A DNA stretch of 64,000 nt from the NCBI GenBank assembly GCA_963677325.2, contig CAXXGM010000013.1, forward strand, positions 124,001 through 188,000. The letters are read 5' to 3'. The translations under genes were made by a program, and so were the position numbers. Shown here one piece after another: positions 41,503 through 51,730 of this stretch; the first letter of the stretch is position 1; every line of letters starts with the position of its first letter. This DNA is from G963677325 sp963677325 (GTDB lineage Bacteria > Bacteroidota > Bacteroidia > Bacteroidales > Prolixibacteraceae). The notes under the pieces are model-generated. The model had not been told where the DNA came from and searched no databases. It worked only from the letters and a program-made list of their open reading frames with translations.

Positions 41503-44301
41503 ATGAATGCTATTTTAATAAAATATCGAATTAATTTCTTCTTTCTATTTTTCTTTATTTTTCAATCGTGTCATAGTAACGGACAATCTATTTACCATGC
41601 TGAAGCTCCAATTCCTATAGACACATCTTATAAGGTTGGAACTTTATCCAATGGAATCAGATATATTATTCGTGATTATAAAGTAAATCCTGGAAAAATA
41701 TCTTTCTATGGCCTTTTTAATATTGGCGCTATACAAGAGGAACCCAATGAATATGGAATGGCTCATTTTATTGAACATTTGTGTTATCACTCCAGTCCAT
41801 ATTTTGACTATTTTAAATTATTGGGGTTATCAGGGAGGGGTGATTTAAATGCACATACAGGATTTGAAAGCACATCCTATGAAGTTTTAAATGTTCCTTC
41901 CAAAAATGAAGGAGCGCTTGATACGGCATTGCTATTACTCAAAGAAGCTCCTTTCAAACCTGTTTTTAATAAAGAAGATTTTGACCAGGAACGTAAGATT
42001 ATTCGTGAAGAATGGCGATCGCAAATTGCTGAATATAGAATGAGCGAACAAACGGCATTACTTGTTCTAAAAGGTTCGCGATATTCAAGACCAGAGGTAT
42101 TGGGAGATACTGCAATTATGAATCATTTTACCATGGAAGATGCAAAGAAATTTTACGCCAAATGGTATAGGCCTGATCATTATGCATTAATTATTATTGG
42201 CGATTTTGATGCCAGTAAAATGGAAGCCAAAATAGAGCAGGTTTTCAATACCATACCGAAAGCAAAAGATAAATCTCCCAGAGTGACCTATGCTATCCCT
42301 GATTCTAAAGACCCTGTTATTAGCATTGTTTCAGATGTCGGAGCATATTCAAGTTCAATTAAGGTAAATTATAAACATAATAGGTTTATCGAATATAATC
42401 AGCAACAATTAAGAAAAGAATTTATCGATAAATTGATTGAAAGAATGTTTTTAAAACGTCTTGATAGAATCATTAATAATTCTAATCCTCTTTTTAGTGA
42501 ACTTCATGCCTCCTATAGTCATAGTTATATGCAGTCATTCAATTATGATGAATATTTGTTAAAGGTGAAATATGATAATGGACCTGGGCGGGCGTTGAAA
42601 GTCTTATTAACTGAAATGGAACGAATAAACAGGTATGGGTTTACGGAAGCTGAGTTGAAAGAAGCAAAATCTTGGTTGCTAAATATTTACAAATCAGAAA
42701 AATTCGGAAATCTTCCTATAGATGAAATCTATATAAAATGCTATTATTATATACTAAAAGGAATAGTGCCGGCGTCAAAAATTTTTCTATGCAGTTTTGT
42801 TGAAACTCTATTACCTGAACTTACAATCAGTGAGGTAGGCAATCAGTTTAAAAAATATACCGGGGATGTGAAACCTGTAATCTCCATTTATTGCACCAAA
42901 AAAGAGAATACACCATCAGTTACTGATATTAAAAATATCCTGGATTCTGTACGCTTACAAAAAATGGGGCCTTACATTAATAAGGTTGATACCCTCACCG
43001 ATAAAAAATTATTTTCTAAAACGCTTAATCCAGGGAGAGTAACAAAACAAACAGAAAATACGGACTTGGGCAGCACCGAATGGATTCTTTCAAACGGGGT
43101 GCATGTTATCCTAAAAACAACTTCTTTTAAAAAAGATGAGATATATTTTGGAGCATTTCAATCTTCTGATTCAGTTATACTTAAAAAAGAACACCTGGTT
43201 TTATTAAAAGAGCCATATTCAATAAAACGTACCGGGGTTGGAAATTTTTCGGCAACTCAAATAAACCAAATATTAGCCAATAAGAGAGTTGAAATGGATT
43301 ATGTATATTCTGTGCAAAAACAAGGTATCCAGGGGATCTTTTATTCCCAGGATTTTGAAACAGCCTTACAGCTAATCAATATGTCTTTTTCCGATCAATC
43401 CTGGATTTCAAAAGATACAATTCAAAGTCTTTCAATCAGGTCAACAGGCTTAGACTATAGATCATCAAATACATTTCACGACTCAATACTTAAATATTCA
43501 GATAATACTAAGTTTAGGGATTTAAAAGTAATGCCATTAGAAAGAATAAATAAAGTTTTTAAAAATATATTCAATAATCCACAGGAATTCACATTTATAT
43601 TTTCCGGGGATTTTAAAGCTGAGGAAGCAAAACCTCTTATTAAAAAGTATCTTGGCTCTTTGACTTCTAATACTAAGAAGGTGGCTAAACCTGAAATGCC
43701 AGATCATCAGGACAAACTATGGGAAACAAATCATGAATGGTGGAAAACCGGCAAAAGAACTTGTGAATTCACGTATCCAATGAATACAAGTAGAACACAA
43801 GTTTTTTTACGTTGCCAGGGTAAGTTCAATGTGTTACCTGTTAATTCTATATATTGCGATATAACCCAAAGGTTATTAAGGGATCGAATACAAGCTTTAA
43901 TCAGAGAAAAATATAATGCTACTTATTCAGTCGGCCCTGGCATGAACATTGTAAATCCTGACTTTGCACAGCTTTCAGTTACATTTTCTGTAGCTCCTGA
44001 GAATGCCGCTCAAATGAAAGCTGTAGCTATTGAGGAATTCCAAAAGTTTATGGAAGAAGGTGCAAGTGAAGTTGAGTTTAATATTCAAAAAGATAAGGTT
44101 GTAAAGCAACAAAGTAGAAAATTATCATCGAATGAATGGTGGGCAAATTCCGCATTGTTTGAATTCTATTTTCATCATAAAAATATTGTTCCAACTTATG
44201 TTGAAGAGGCTACTAATATATCACTAAAAGGCCTGAAGGAATTTACAAGGAATATTTATCATCAGGGCAATATTGTTAACATTGTTATGAAGTCTCAATA
44301 A
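41503..44301 (+). CDS. M16-family zinc metallopeptidase (lipoprotein)
   Basis: 932 residues from ATG 41503; an upstream in-frame TTG at 41464 would spoil the signal peptide. It has a signal with lipobox FQSC (Cys23). The zinc motif is HFIEH (H88, E91, H92), followed by ESTSYEVLNVP and the downstream acidic stretch KIIREEWRSQ. A second M16-like half starts near 500 (GSTEWILSNGVHVILKTTSFKKDEIYFGAFQ) and the C-terminal part has TYPMNTSRTQVFLRCQG. M16 enzymes cut peptides of limited size; this one probably acts in the periplasm. It stands between IS982 and IS630 and has no partner gene. Confidence 0.9.
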   Translation: MNAILIKYRINFFFLFFFIFQSCHSNGQSIYHAEAPIPIDTSYKVGTLSNGIRYIIRDYKVNPGKISFYGLFNIGAIQEEPNEYGMAHFIEHLCYHSSPYFDYFKLLGLSGRGDLNAHTGFESTSYEVLNVPSKNEGALDTALLLLKEAPFKPVFNKEDFDQERKIIREEWRSQIAEYRMSEQTALLVLKGSRYSRPEVLGDTAIMNHFTMEDAKKFYAKWYRPDHYALIIIGDFDASKMEAKIEQVFNTIPKAKDKSPRVTYAIPDSKDPVISIVSDVGAYSSSIKVNYKHNRFIEYNQQQLRKEFIDKLIERMFLKRLDRIINNSNPLFSELHASYSHSYMQSFNYDEYLLKVKYDNGPGRALKVLLTEMERINRYGFTEAELKEAKSWLLNIYKSEKFGNLPIDEIYIKCYYYILKGIVPASKIFLCSFVETLLPELTISEVGNQFKKYTGDVKPVISIYCTKKENTPSVTDIKNILDSVRLQKMGPYINKVDTLTDKKLFSKTLNPGRVTKQTENTDLGSTEWILSNGVHVILKTTSFKKDEIYFGAFQSSDSVILKKEHLVLLKEPYSIKRTGVGNFSATQINQILANKRVEMDYVYSVQKQGIQGIFYSQDFETALQLINMSFSDQSWISKDTIQSLSIRSTGLDYRSSNTFHDSILKYSDNTKFRDLKVMPLERINKVFKNIFNNPQEFTFIFSGDFKAEEAKPLIKKYLGSLTSNTKKVAKPEMPDHQDKLWETNHEWWKTGKRTCEFTYPMNTSRTQVFLRCQGKFNVLPVNSIYCDITQRLLRDRIQALIREKYNATYSVGPGMNIVNPDFAQLSVTFSVAPENAAQMKAVAIEEFQKFMEEGASEVEFNIQKDKVVKQQSRKLSSNEWWANSALFEFYFHHKNIVPTYVEEATNISLKGLKEFTRNIYHQGNIVNIVMKSQ

Positions 44302-44358
44302 TGAAGGAGAAACTTTTTAATTATAAACTTTACAAATATTGCGCTATATAAGTAATGG

Positions 44359-45348
44359 TTAGAATATAATGTCGTATTTACTGCCAAAATTATTCAGCAC
44401 ATGCGATAAGCGTTCTTTGAGATTCTGAAAACAGAGGTAAGCATCAAAACTCAGCCATTGATATTTGATTCTACGCCACAAAATTTCGATCAGGTTCAAT
44501 TCCGGTGAATAAGGAGGTAAGAAGTAAATCAATACATCATTTCCCTTCCATTCTTCGATTTTGGCTTTGAACTTTTTGGATTTATGAATAGGAGAATTGT
44601 CAAGTATCACAACAGTCTTTTTAACTGTCAATGCAACAAATCGTTCCATGAATTGGATGAAATTATCGGTATTGAATGTTGTTTCACACACTTCAAAGAA
44701 CAAATTATTCTTGCGGTTCATTAAACCTACAACATTAAGAAACTTGCCTTTCGCAGCAGGTAGCAATATCGGATTATCCTTTGTTTGCCATGCATATGGC
44801 ACGTTAGGAGTAAGTCCAAAGTGGCTTTCATCACCAAAGTAAAGATCTATGAATCCGCTATCTTCCAATTGTTTTAAGCTTTCAATTTGTTGTTGTTTGA
44901 ATTCAAAATCAGCTTTGTTCTGCTTGCTTTTTAAAGACAATCTGGCTCGTTTCCATCTATAGCCCAGTATCTTTTAAAAAATTCTGCAAGGTCTTTTTGC
45001 AGATTTTAATATTGCATTCATTCTCTAAATGAAGCAACACATTTTTTATATTTCTGCTGTGAAGCTCCAGTTGTTTTGCGATCTCTTCCTCATATCCTAT
45101 TAAACGAGCTTTGACGCCTCGCCCAGGTAAAATTGGAAGAGAATCTAATCCACTTACAGCCCATTCATTAAGCCATCGCTCTATGGTTCTGCGGCTTACT
45201 TCAAAAATTTTCGATAGATCAGTAATCGTTCGTTTTTGATGCTTTAAAGCAAGCAGTGACTACGTTTTCTGGTGCTGTTATCGAGGGCGCTCTTGTAAAG
45301 CTCTTCAAGTGCCTTAATCTCCTCTGTTTTTAGTGTTAAATATCTCAT
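44359..45348 (-). pseudogene. IS630 transposase, frameshifted
   Basis: The intact start (ATG 45346-45348) reads MRYLTLKTEEIKALEELYKSALDNSTRKRSH. It then needs one shift near 45255 to continue LALKHQKRTITDLSKIFEVSRRTIERWLNEW, and another near 44965 to join TGYRWKRARLSLKSKQNK. The C-terminal DDE_3 domain is complete: YFGDESHFGLTPN, VVILDNSPIHKSKKFK, and YFLPPYSPELNLIEILWRRIK. The stop codon lies a few bases outside the left end of the element. Two frame breaks make it inactive. Confidence 0.85.
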
Positions 45349-45401
45349 AATGAGATAAATATACGACTATTATTTAACATTGCCAAAAATATACGACATT
45401 A
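44367..45401 (-). mobile_element. IS630-family insertion sequence
   Basis: 1035 bp with inverted ends TAATGTCGTAT and a TA duplication on both sides (44365-44366 and 45402-45403), as expected for IS630/Tc1-type elements. It is inserted in a small gene for an exported protein (see 45405-45591). Confidence 0.85.
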
Positions 45402-45404
45402 TAT

Positions 45405-45591
45405 TATTCTTATTACTTACTTCATAGATAAAGCCATCATCAAATTTGCCATACTAAGCCGGCTTACCTAATTCATTCTTTGCAACTTCTCTATATTGGC
45501 CAAGATTAAAACCATAAAGTGATTTATAAAATTGTTGTGTCTGGGACTGAAAAGTAATTGCAATGGAGATAAGCAGGAGTAGTTTTTTCAT
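45405..45591 (-). pseudogene. Small exported protein gene cut by IS630
   Basis: The frame from ATG 45589-45591 reads MKKLLLLISIAITFQSQ (signal peptide), TQQFYKSLYGFNLGQYREV, KNELGKPA, then a stop (TAG, probably once CAG). It continues YGKFDDGFIYEVSNK up to the IS630 right end. A possible short C-terminus lies beyond the left end. It is not recognised. Confidence 0.5.
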
Positions 45592-46151
45592 AAGTTAATT
45601 TTTCCATTCAGAAAGAGTTGATAAATATACATAATAAAGAAAAAACTGCAATGATTGTCCAAAAGAAAAGTGTCACTCTTTGCAGGGTTGGGATAATACT
45701 TGAACTCCCAATTCCATTGGGTCATTCACCTATATTCCCTTCGGGAGGAAGAACGAGAAATAATCAAAGGAGCAGGAGCTAATGATCATTTTAGGGGGTG
45801 TCCAAAAAAAGATTTGTTTCTCGGCTGAGGGACCCATTGCCGTCAGCTGAAGCGATTGATGCAGGGCAGGGGTTACTTTTATCTCATGTAAAGGCAGAGC
45901 TTATTTTTTAACTTCCTGAGATCGTGCAATAATCACGCAAACCCATGGCAGATGCAATCTCCCGCTCGTTGTCTCCGAAGGGGACGAATCATAGACCGGC
46001 AAAGCCAATTATCATCCTGACCCCCGGTTTGTTGCCCCATACAACACAAGTTCGACCCCTTTCGGGGCCGTTACTTACTGTTTTCGCGTTCCGTGGGTTT
46101 ACACCCACGGTTATTCACATTAATCCCCTTCGGGGATTCCCGTAGTAATTT
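45592..46151. repeat. Gap with CCGTGGG hairpin repeat
   Basis: No gene. At 46040-46145 are CCCCTTTCGGGG, CCGTGGGTTTACACCCACGG, TTATTCACATTAA and CCCCTTCGGGG, the same series as in the arrays next to the IS110 copies. They lie just past the stop of the sugar porter gene and may end its transcript. Confidence 0.6.
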
Positions 46152-47573
46152 CTACCTGTTTTTTTGCCACATTCGTTCAATATCTTCAAGAGATTTCCCG
46201 GTTGTTTCGGGTACAAATTTCCAGGTGATGTAAAGGTAAGGCAGACACATCAGACCAAAAAGCCAGAATACGCCTGAAGGAGACAAGGTACTCATCAGCC
46301 ACGGAGTGGATTGTCCGATCAGGTAAGTGCCGATCCATAACGAAAACCCGGCAGCTGACATGGCCAGCCCGCGTACTTTGGCGGGATACATTTCGGAAAG
46401 CAATACCCAGATGACGACACAAATGGAGATGGCACAACAGAAGATGTAAATCAATATCAGGATCAGCAGGGTGATGGGAGGAACCACGTTAGCCGATTTA
46501 TTCACCATAAAATACATCCCGATCAGGATCAGCGAAACGATCATTCCTGAAACTCCGTAATAAACAAGTTTCTTGCGCCCTATTTTATCAATCACGGCCA
46601 TGGCCAGAATGGTGGATCCAAAATTTACCAACCCAACAATGACCTGATAGAACAATGAATCGCCCTCAGAAAGACCGGTTTGCTGAAAGATCGTCGGGCC
46701 ATAGTAAAGCACGGCATTTACGCCCATGAACTGGCCTAAGATGGCCAGGCTGATTCCTATCAATAAGGCTACACGAAATCCGGGTTGAAGTAATATCCTC
46801 CAATCGGATTTTTCCTCCGACTGAGAAAGGGCTTTCAAATCAGCCACCTGCTCATTGGCTTGTTCCGTACCGTACACACGTTTCAGTGTTTTGAATGCAG
46901 CAGTTTCTTTTGATTTGATAACCAGCCATCTCGGACTTTCAGGGATAAAAAAGAGCATACCGAAAAACAGCAAAGCAGGAAGTGATTCAGCGCCAAGCAT
47001 GGCACGCCATGATTCGGTGATCATGTATTTGCCCCATAAACCTCCGCTGATGGTTCCCAGTTCTTTCATGTGGCTGGCATGCTCGCTGATGCCGTAATTC
47101 ACCAGGTAGGCCCCCATAAATCCAATGGTAATGGCTAACTGGTATAGTGACACAAGTGTTCCGCGATAGCGGGAGACCGAAATTTCAGAGATATAAAGCG
47201 GCGAAATCACAGAGGCCACACCAATGCCGACGCCTCCGATGATACGATACCAAACCAGTCCTGTTATACTTTCAGAGACCATGCAGCCGATTCCGGAACT
47301 GGTGAAAAGCACTGCAGAGAACAAAAGCACAATTTTCCGTCCAAAGAAGTCACTCATTTTACCTGCTATGGCCACACCTGCAATAGAGCCTACCAGGGCG
47401 CACCCGACATACCAGCCCGTGCTTACGTCAGTCAAATGAAACTGGGCTGCTACACTTCCGATGGTTCCTGAAATTACCGCTGTATCGTAGCCAAAAAGGA
47501 ATCCTCCCAAGGCCGCCACAGCAGCAAGGAAGATTACATACAACAGGTTTTCTTTATTCTTCCGGGGTGTCAT
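46152..47573 (-). CDS. Sugar porter (MFS, XylE-like sugar/H+ symporter)
   Basis: 473 residues with 12 membrane helices. The sugar-porter signatures are GGFLFGYDTAVISG near the start, SDFFGRKIVL, YISEISVSRYRGTLVSLYQLAITIG, PESPRWLVIKSKE, and the C-terminal VPETTGKSLEDIERMW. It imports a hexose or pentose with protons through the inner membrane; the exact sugar is unknown. It is the last gene of a three-gene unit with the DUF4434 protein (8-bp gap) and the AGE epimerase, which suggests it feeds the sugar handled by the epimerase. Confidence 0.92.
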   Translation of the reverse strand: MTPRKNKENLLYVIFLAAVAALGGFLFGYDTAVISGTIGSVAAQFHLTDVSTGWYVGCALVGSIAGVAIAGKMSDFFGRKIVLLFSAVLFTSSGIGCMVSESITGLVWYRIIGGVGIGVASVISPLYISEISVSRYRGTLVSLYQLAITIGFMGAYLVNYGISEHASHMKELGTISGGLWGKYMITESWRAMLGAESLPALLFFGMLFFIPESPRWLVIKSKETAAFKTLKRVYGTEQANEQVADLKALSQSEEKSDWRILLQPGFRVALLIGISLAILGQFMGVNAVLYYGPTIFQQTGLSEGDSLFYQVIVGLVNFGSTILAMAVIDKIGRKKLVYYGVSGMIVSLILIGMYFMVNKSANVVPPITLLILILIYIFCCAISICVVIWVLLSEMYPAKVRGLAMSAAGFSLWIGTYLIGQSTPWLMSTLSPSGVFWLFGLMCLPYLYITWKFVPETTGKSLEDIERMWQKNR

Positions 47574-47581
47574 AAAGCGGT

Positions 47582-48676
47582 TTATTTGAGGTTAAAATAT
47601 TCTTTGTAACGGTTGTATAAATGGCCGGCCTGAAGATAGGACGATTGCGGACTCATGAAATGCGAGAACTCAAAGGTAATTCCCTTATCGTAACCGGCCC
47701 TGGCTGCCGCCTCAAGTTTCATCCGGAGCTTGTCAAATTTAATGGGTAAAAATTTAATCGGCATATCGCGATCGAACGTTTCTGCATTGGTCCAGCATTT
47801 CATTCCGTAACGGTCGCCCATTCTTTTATTTACCGTAAAAAAGGCATCCAGTTCATCGTAATCGATGTGCCCGTCCTGAAAGGCGCAAGCATCCACCACA
47901 TCGTGAATACCATCAAATATTTCACCCCATTCGCGCTCATGCTCCTGAACAGAAACAGCATTTTCCTTTGTAAGATTGCCGCCAGATGCCTCCACTGCTT
48001 TTTTGCCATCAATCCAGGGTGAAATAAAGGTAGGCAAACCGCCCGAAACCTCTTTGCACTGTTTTCCCATGGCATGAAAAGCACCAATAGCGCCTTTGGT
48101 TTTGCGGCTAATCTCACCGCTGATATACCAGCCCTGGAAGCTTTTGTATTTCCTGCCGTAGTTTTGCCAAACTTCATCAATCACGTACTTGTTGTCTTCC
48201 ACTTCCCAGCTCAGATCACCAGTATCCCAGTATTTCCCGGAGTCATACAACCCAAAGTAGAACTTCATGTTGTATTTGCCGGCCAAACGCAGGTACATGT
48301 CCACCAAATCAACGGAGGGCCTGTAGCAGTTATGTTTCTTCAGGAGATATTGAGAAGGATAAGTGATAAATTTCCGGTAGCCTGAACGGATCAGGATCAC
48401 GGTATCTATTCCAATGGCTTTCATATGGGCAAAATCCCGGTCCCACTCTTTTTCACCCCAGTTTTGATGGGGGATGTCGTGCGAGATTTCATCCAGGAAA
48501 GTACCTGTAATTTTAAGGCCGGCCGCTTTGGGAACTATCAGTCTGTTTTCATCGGCAGGGAAGGAAGCATCCGCTTCAGCAGCAGCCATTCCGCTCAGTG
48601 GAACGGCCATTGCAGCGATCCCGGAAAGGGAAGCTTTTTTGAAAAAATCACGCCTCGAGCTGTTATCGTTAGTCAT
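47582..48676 (-). CDS. Tat-exported DUF4434 TIM-barrel protein
   Basis: 364 residues. A twin-arginine signal NSSRRDFFKKASLSGIAAM leads to an Ala-rich cleavage region. The rest fits DUF4434, a TIM-barrel family close to glycoside hydrolases: KITGTFLDEISHDIPHQNWG, GIDTVILIRSGYRKF, FYFGLYDSGKYW, QGWYISGEIS with a likely acidic active residue, and KCWTNAETF. The activity is unproven; a retaining glycosidase is plausible. It lies between the porter and the epimerase in one transcription unit. Confidence 0.85.
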   Translation of the reverse strand: MTNDNSSRRDFFKKASLSGIAAMAVPLSGMAAAEADASFPADENRLIVPKAAGLKITGTFLDEISHDIPHQNWGEKEWDRDFAHMKAIGIDTVILIRSGYRKFITYPSQYLLKKHNCYRPSVDLVDMYLRLAGKYNMKFYFGLYDSGKYWDTGDLSWEVEDNKYVIDEVWQNYGRKYKSFQGWYISGEISRKTKGAIGAFHAMGKQCKEVSGGLPTFISPWIDGKKAVEASGGNLTKENAVSVQEHEREWGEIFDGIHDVVDACAFQDGHIDYDELDAFFTVNKRMGDRYGMKCWTNAETFDRDMPIKFLPIKFDKLRMKLEAAARAGYDKGITFEFSHFMSPQSSYLQAGHLYNRYKEYFNLK

Positions 48677-48728
48677 TGTGTTTGTTTTTTTGTGTTAGCT
48701 GAACGGAGTACCAAAACTACGTTAAATC

Positions 48729-49949
48729 TTATTCAAGTATCTTCCAGATTTGAAACAAACCTCTTGGAACATGGAAACATCCTTTCCATTTTCCTCCTTT
48801 CAGTTCGAGAAGGGGCTTTCCTTCACGGGTAAGATAACCGTACCATTCGGGGAACTCGTGGTCTTTAAAGTTCTTCCAGGTATATTCGTGTATCACTTCA
48901 AACCAGTCTTTGCACAATTCATTTCCAGTCAGGCGATAGGCTTTGGCCATAGAAATAAGGGTTTCAATATGAACCCACCAGAGTTTCTGGTCCCATTCCA
49001 ATTGCTGGGGAGGATAACCTTTTATATCACGGAAATAAAAAATACCCCCGTATTGTTTGTCCCATCCCAATTCTGTGGAGCGAAGCAGAATTTCAACGCA
49101 GCGGTCAATTAATGCTGTATCCTTGTTTCGGACAGCAAGGTCCATCATAAACCACATCGACTCGTTTGTATGTCCCGGATTTACAAGCCGTCCTTCAAAA
49201 GAATCGCTGAATTCACCTTCCGGGGTAACATTTTCAAGGATTAGTCCGGATTCCTCGTTGTAAAAAACCTCCATCACCTCTTTAACAAGCGGCTGGATGG
49301 TTTTATTGACATGTTCAGTTCCCAGAATATCTTCCATGATCAAAGAAAGATTGCACAAAATCATTGGCAGTGAAAAGCTCTTCAAGGGCCGTGTTCCGGG
49401 AAATGCTTTATTATATAATCCTTTCGGATTATCTTGTCTTTTAAGAATATTACGGAACGTATTTAAAGCTAATTGTTTGTGATCTTCATCGCCGGTGGCC
49501 TTATAAAGTTCACTGAAAGCCATCGCAGCAAAACAATCAGAAAAGATGTTATACGGCTGAACCAAAGGTTTGCCCTCGCGGGTGAGTGAAAAATACCAGT
49601 TGCCGTTTGCATCCATCCCGAATTTTTTCATAAATCCGGCGCCCAGTAAAGCCATATCCAGCCATTCCTGCTTTTTTTCAACATTGTTGTACAGCATCGA
49701 GAAAAGCCAGACTTCACGTCCCTGAAGCCACATAAATTTATCAGTATCATAAACTTTACCTTTGCGGTCCAGACAGCTGAAATAGCCTCCGTATTTCAGG
49801 TCTTTCGAATGATCCAACCAAAACGGAATAACTGATTCAAGCAATTCATTCTTGTATTGTTCGGCGTATTTAGACAATTCGTTTTTTACAGGAGATTCAG
49901 ACACTTCATCCTTGTATTTTTTTGCATAGTTAACAATCTCGTCCATCAT
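48729..49949 (-). CDS. AGE-family sugar 2-epimerase
   Basis: 406 residues of the N-acylglucosamine 2-epimerase/cellobiose 2-epimerase superfamily (alpha/alpha barrel). Seen: WLDHSKDLKYGGYFSCLDRKGKVYDTDKFMWLQGREVW, FGMDANGNWYFSLTREGKPL, NPGHTNESMWFMMDLA with the His-Glu catalytic area, and LWWVHIETLISMAKAYRLTG. These enzymes invert C2 of N-acetylglucosamine, mannose or cellobiose-type sugars. Which one is unknown. It is the first gene of the unit, with promoter 50086-50116. A cytoplasmic enzyme is expected, as no signal is seen. Confidence 0.9.
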   Translation of the reverse strand: MMDEIVNYAKKYKDEVSESPVKNELSKYAEQYKNELLESVIPFWLDHSKDLKYGGYFSCLDRKGKVYDTDKFMWLQGREVWLFSMLYNNVEKKQEWLDMALLGAGFMKKFGMDANGNWYFSLTREGKPLVQPYNIFSDCFAAMAFSELYKATGDEDHKQLALNTFRNILKRQDNPKGLYNKAFPGTRPLKSFSLPMILCNLSLIMEDILGTEHVNKTIQPLVKEVMEVFYNEESGLILENVTPEGEFSDSFEGRLVNPGHTNESMWFMMDLAVRNKDTALIDRCVEILLRSTELGWDKQYGGIFYFRDIKGYPPQQLEWDQKLWWVHIETLISMAKAYRLTGNELCKDWFEVIHEYTWKNFKDHEFPEWYGYLTREGKPLLELKGGKWKGCFHVPRGLFQIWKILE

Positions 49950-50085
49950 AGTATATTTTAATATTTTTAGGGTTTCCTTCTTTTGGATCCTTAGCTACAA
50001 ACTGGATTCCTTACCGGAATATTCACTTTAGCTTTAGCGAGTAAAAGATGAATTGAAAAAATAATTAATTTATTAATTGCACGTA

Positions 50086-50145
50086 CAAAAATAAATATAT
50101 TTATTAATCTTTCAATATTTATTAAATTCCCTTTATAATAAAATT
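50086..50145 (-). promoter_or_regulatory. Promoter and possible operator of the epimerase unit
   Basis: On the minus strand TTG (50113-50115), 19 bp, then TATTTTTG (50086-50093). Directly upstream is ATTTATTAAATT...TAATAAAATT (50117-50145), also found before the oxidoreductase gene at 56302-56326 with a shorter spacer. The rest of 49950-50266 holds no gene. Confidence 0.5.
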
Positions 50146-50266
50146 ACCTATTTTCAGGAGCCTCTGAATAAACAATTGCATCTGTGAAATTTACAGAGGC
50201 GTTGGCTTGGGGATTCAACCATTTAAAAGTTGCAACAGGAAGGCAATGACCGATCATCCTGTTTTT

Positions 50267-51259
50267 TCATGACTTTGGGCGTTTGAATGTGTATTCAAAA
50301 TATCTGCCTGATAAAGTACTGATGTAAGTGTCAAACGTCCTGTCATTCTCATCAAGGACAATCACCCTGGCGCCCCTTTCCAATATCTCTGTGTAGGCCG
50401 ATGCATAACCTGTTTTTCGGCCATATCCTAAGCAAATATTGGCAATAGTTCCTGTAAAATCATCGTTGTGATCGTGTCCTACAAAGACACCGATCACATC
50501 TTTCTTCTCTACGAAAGAAGCAAATAAGCCGGTATTCAGCATAGGGGAACAGACAACCTCGGAAGTATTCCCGACGGTGGATTTTTGTTTTCTGACAGTT
50601 TCAAATTCAGGCAGAGGAATGTGGAAAAAAGCCAGTGAAGGAAGAGGCTTCCTGTCAGCCCTGGAATATGCATCACTATTTTTCCTGTACCATTGGATCT
50701 GGCTGTTTTGAATCCAAGCATAACCCTTTATTGCTGAAGTATCTTGGGAATAAGCCTGAGAATCGAATAAATAAAGAACCCATTTGTTGGTCTTTCTGTC
50801 TTCCGATTTAACAAGCAACGAACAATTGCCGACCCCTGCTATTTTTTTATCAGCATTATAAGTCAGGTTATAGGGGTTTTTCTGAAGAATCTCCAATATC
50901 TGCGGCTTGGTAATGTCTGTTTCGGTGTCGTGATTGCCAAATGCCACAGCAAAAGGAACGCATAAATCCTGCATTGACCCGGTTACCTTTTCCCAGGCAT
51001 CGGCGGCACCTTTGGAAACAACGACATCACCTGTAAAAACAACAAGATCCGGCTTCTCGGTTTGAATAATCTTTTTCATCAACATCAGGGTACTGTCGTT
51101 CATAGTTTTATGCTGCAGGTCATTGATCCAATGAAGATCGGTAAACTGAACTATCTTGAATTTCTGATTTTTAAATTTAAGTACAGGAGTTTTGGAAAAA
51201 CCATCCAATGCCACTGTAAAGCAAAATAGGAAAAGCAGTAATTTTAGTCTATTCATCAT
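50267..51259 (-). CDS. Exported calcineurin-like metallophosphoesterase
   Basis: 330 residues. It has a signal peptide (LKLLLFLFCFTVALDGFSKT) and a metallophosphoesterase core: IVQFTDLHWIND (D-x-H), LVVFTGDVVVSKG (GD), VAFGNHDTE (GNHD), LAFFHIPL and VFVGHDHNDDF (GHxH). It resembles purple-acid-phosphatase/PhoD-like enzymes of unknown substrate. It is separated from the epimerase unit by 317 bp and from the DUF4855 gene by a miniature element. It probably acts in the periplasm on phosphate esters released from sugars or lipids. Confidence 0.88.
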   Translation of the reverse strand: MMNRLKLLLFLFCFTVALDGFSKTPVLKFKNQKFKIVQFTDLHWINDLQHKTMNDSTLMLMKKIIQTEKPDLVVFTGDVVVSKGAADAWEKVTGSMQDLCVPFAVAFGNHDTETDITKPQILEILQKNPYNLTYNADKKIAGVGNCSLLVKSEDRKTNKWVLYLFDSQAYSQDTSAIKGYAWIQNSQIQWYRKNSDAYSRADRKPLPSLAFFHIPLPEFETVRKQKSTVGNTSEVVCSPMLNTGLFASFVEKKDVIGVFVGHDHNDDFTGTIANICLGYGRKTGYASAYTEILERGARVIVLDENDRTFDTYISTLSGRYFEYTFKRPKS

Positions 51260-51436
51260 CTCATGTTTTTAATGTTAAGCTAATACAATTTATTTTTCAG
51301 AATTTAGATTCTCTTTGGCACCATCTTCGATGCAGAACAGGTGACAGAGCCGATAAGAACTAAACCGGTTTTGCAAAGATATCCCATTCCGATAAATAGA
51401 AGGAAAAAAAACAATTAAAGCATTCCGATTTTATTA

Positions 51437-51671
51437 ACGTGAGTTCGATCTAAGGAATAGATAACCTAATCTGCCGAAAACACCTCAGTAGTCATGGTCG
51501 AGGGAGAAAAACCAACCTAATTACCTAATTTAATCAGGTAATTAGGTTGGTGAAAGGGTAAAATCAATCCCATCTACTGAGGTGTTTTTTTTTAGATTAG
51601 GTTATCGAAAACAACATTAGCACTCAAACAATCAAGCACTGTCTTATCCATTGCTTAGATCGAGCTCAGGT
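51437..51671. mobile_element. Miniature inverted-repeat element, family B copy 2
   Basis: 235 bp with perfect TATTA duplications (51432-51436 and 51672-51676). It is the reverse complement of 26814-27047 with very few changes; ends are ACGTGAGTTCGATCTAAGG and ACCTGAGCTCGATCTAAGC. Hairpin core 51460-51606. The remaining parts of 51260-51730 hold no gene. Confidence 0.9.
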
Positions 51672-51730
51672 TATTAATACTTTACACATTCCCAAATTAC
51701 TGCGGCATAATGATCCCAGTGAACTTTTGT

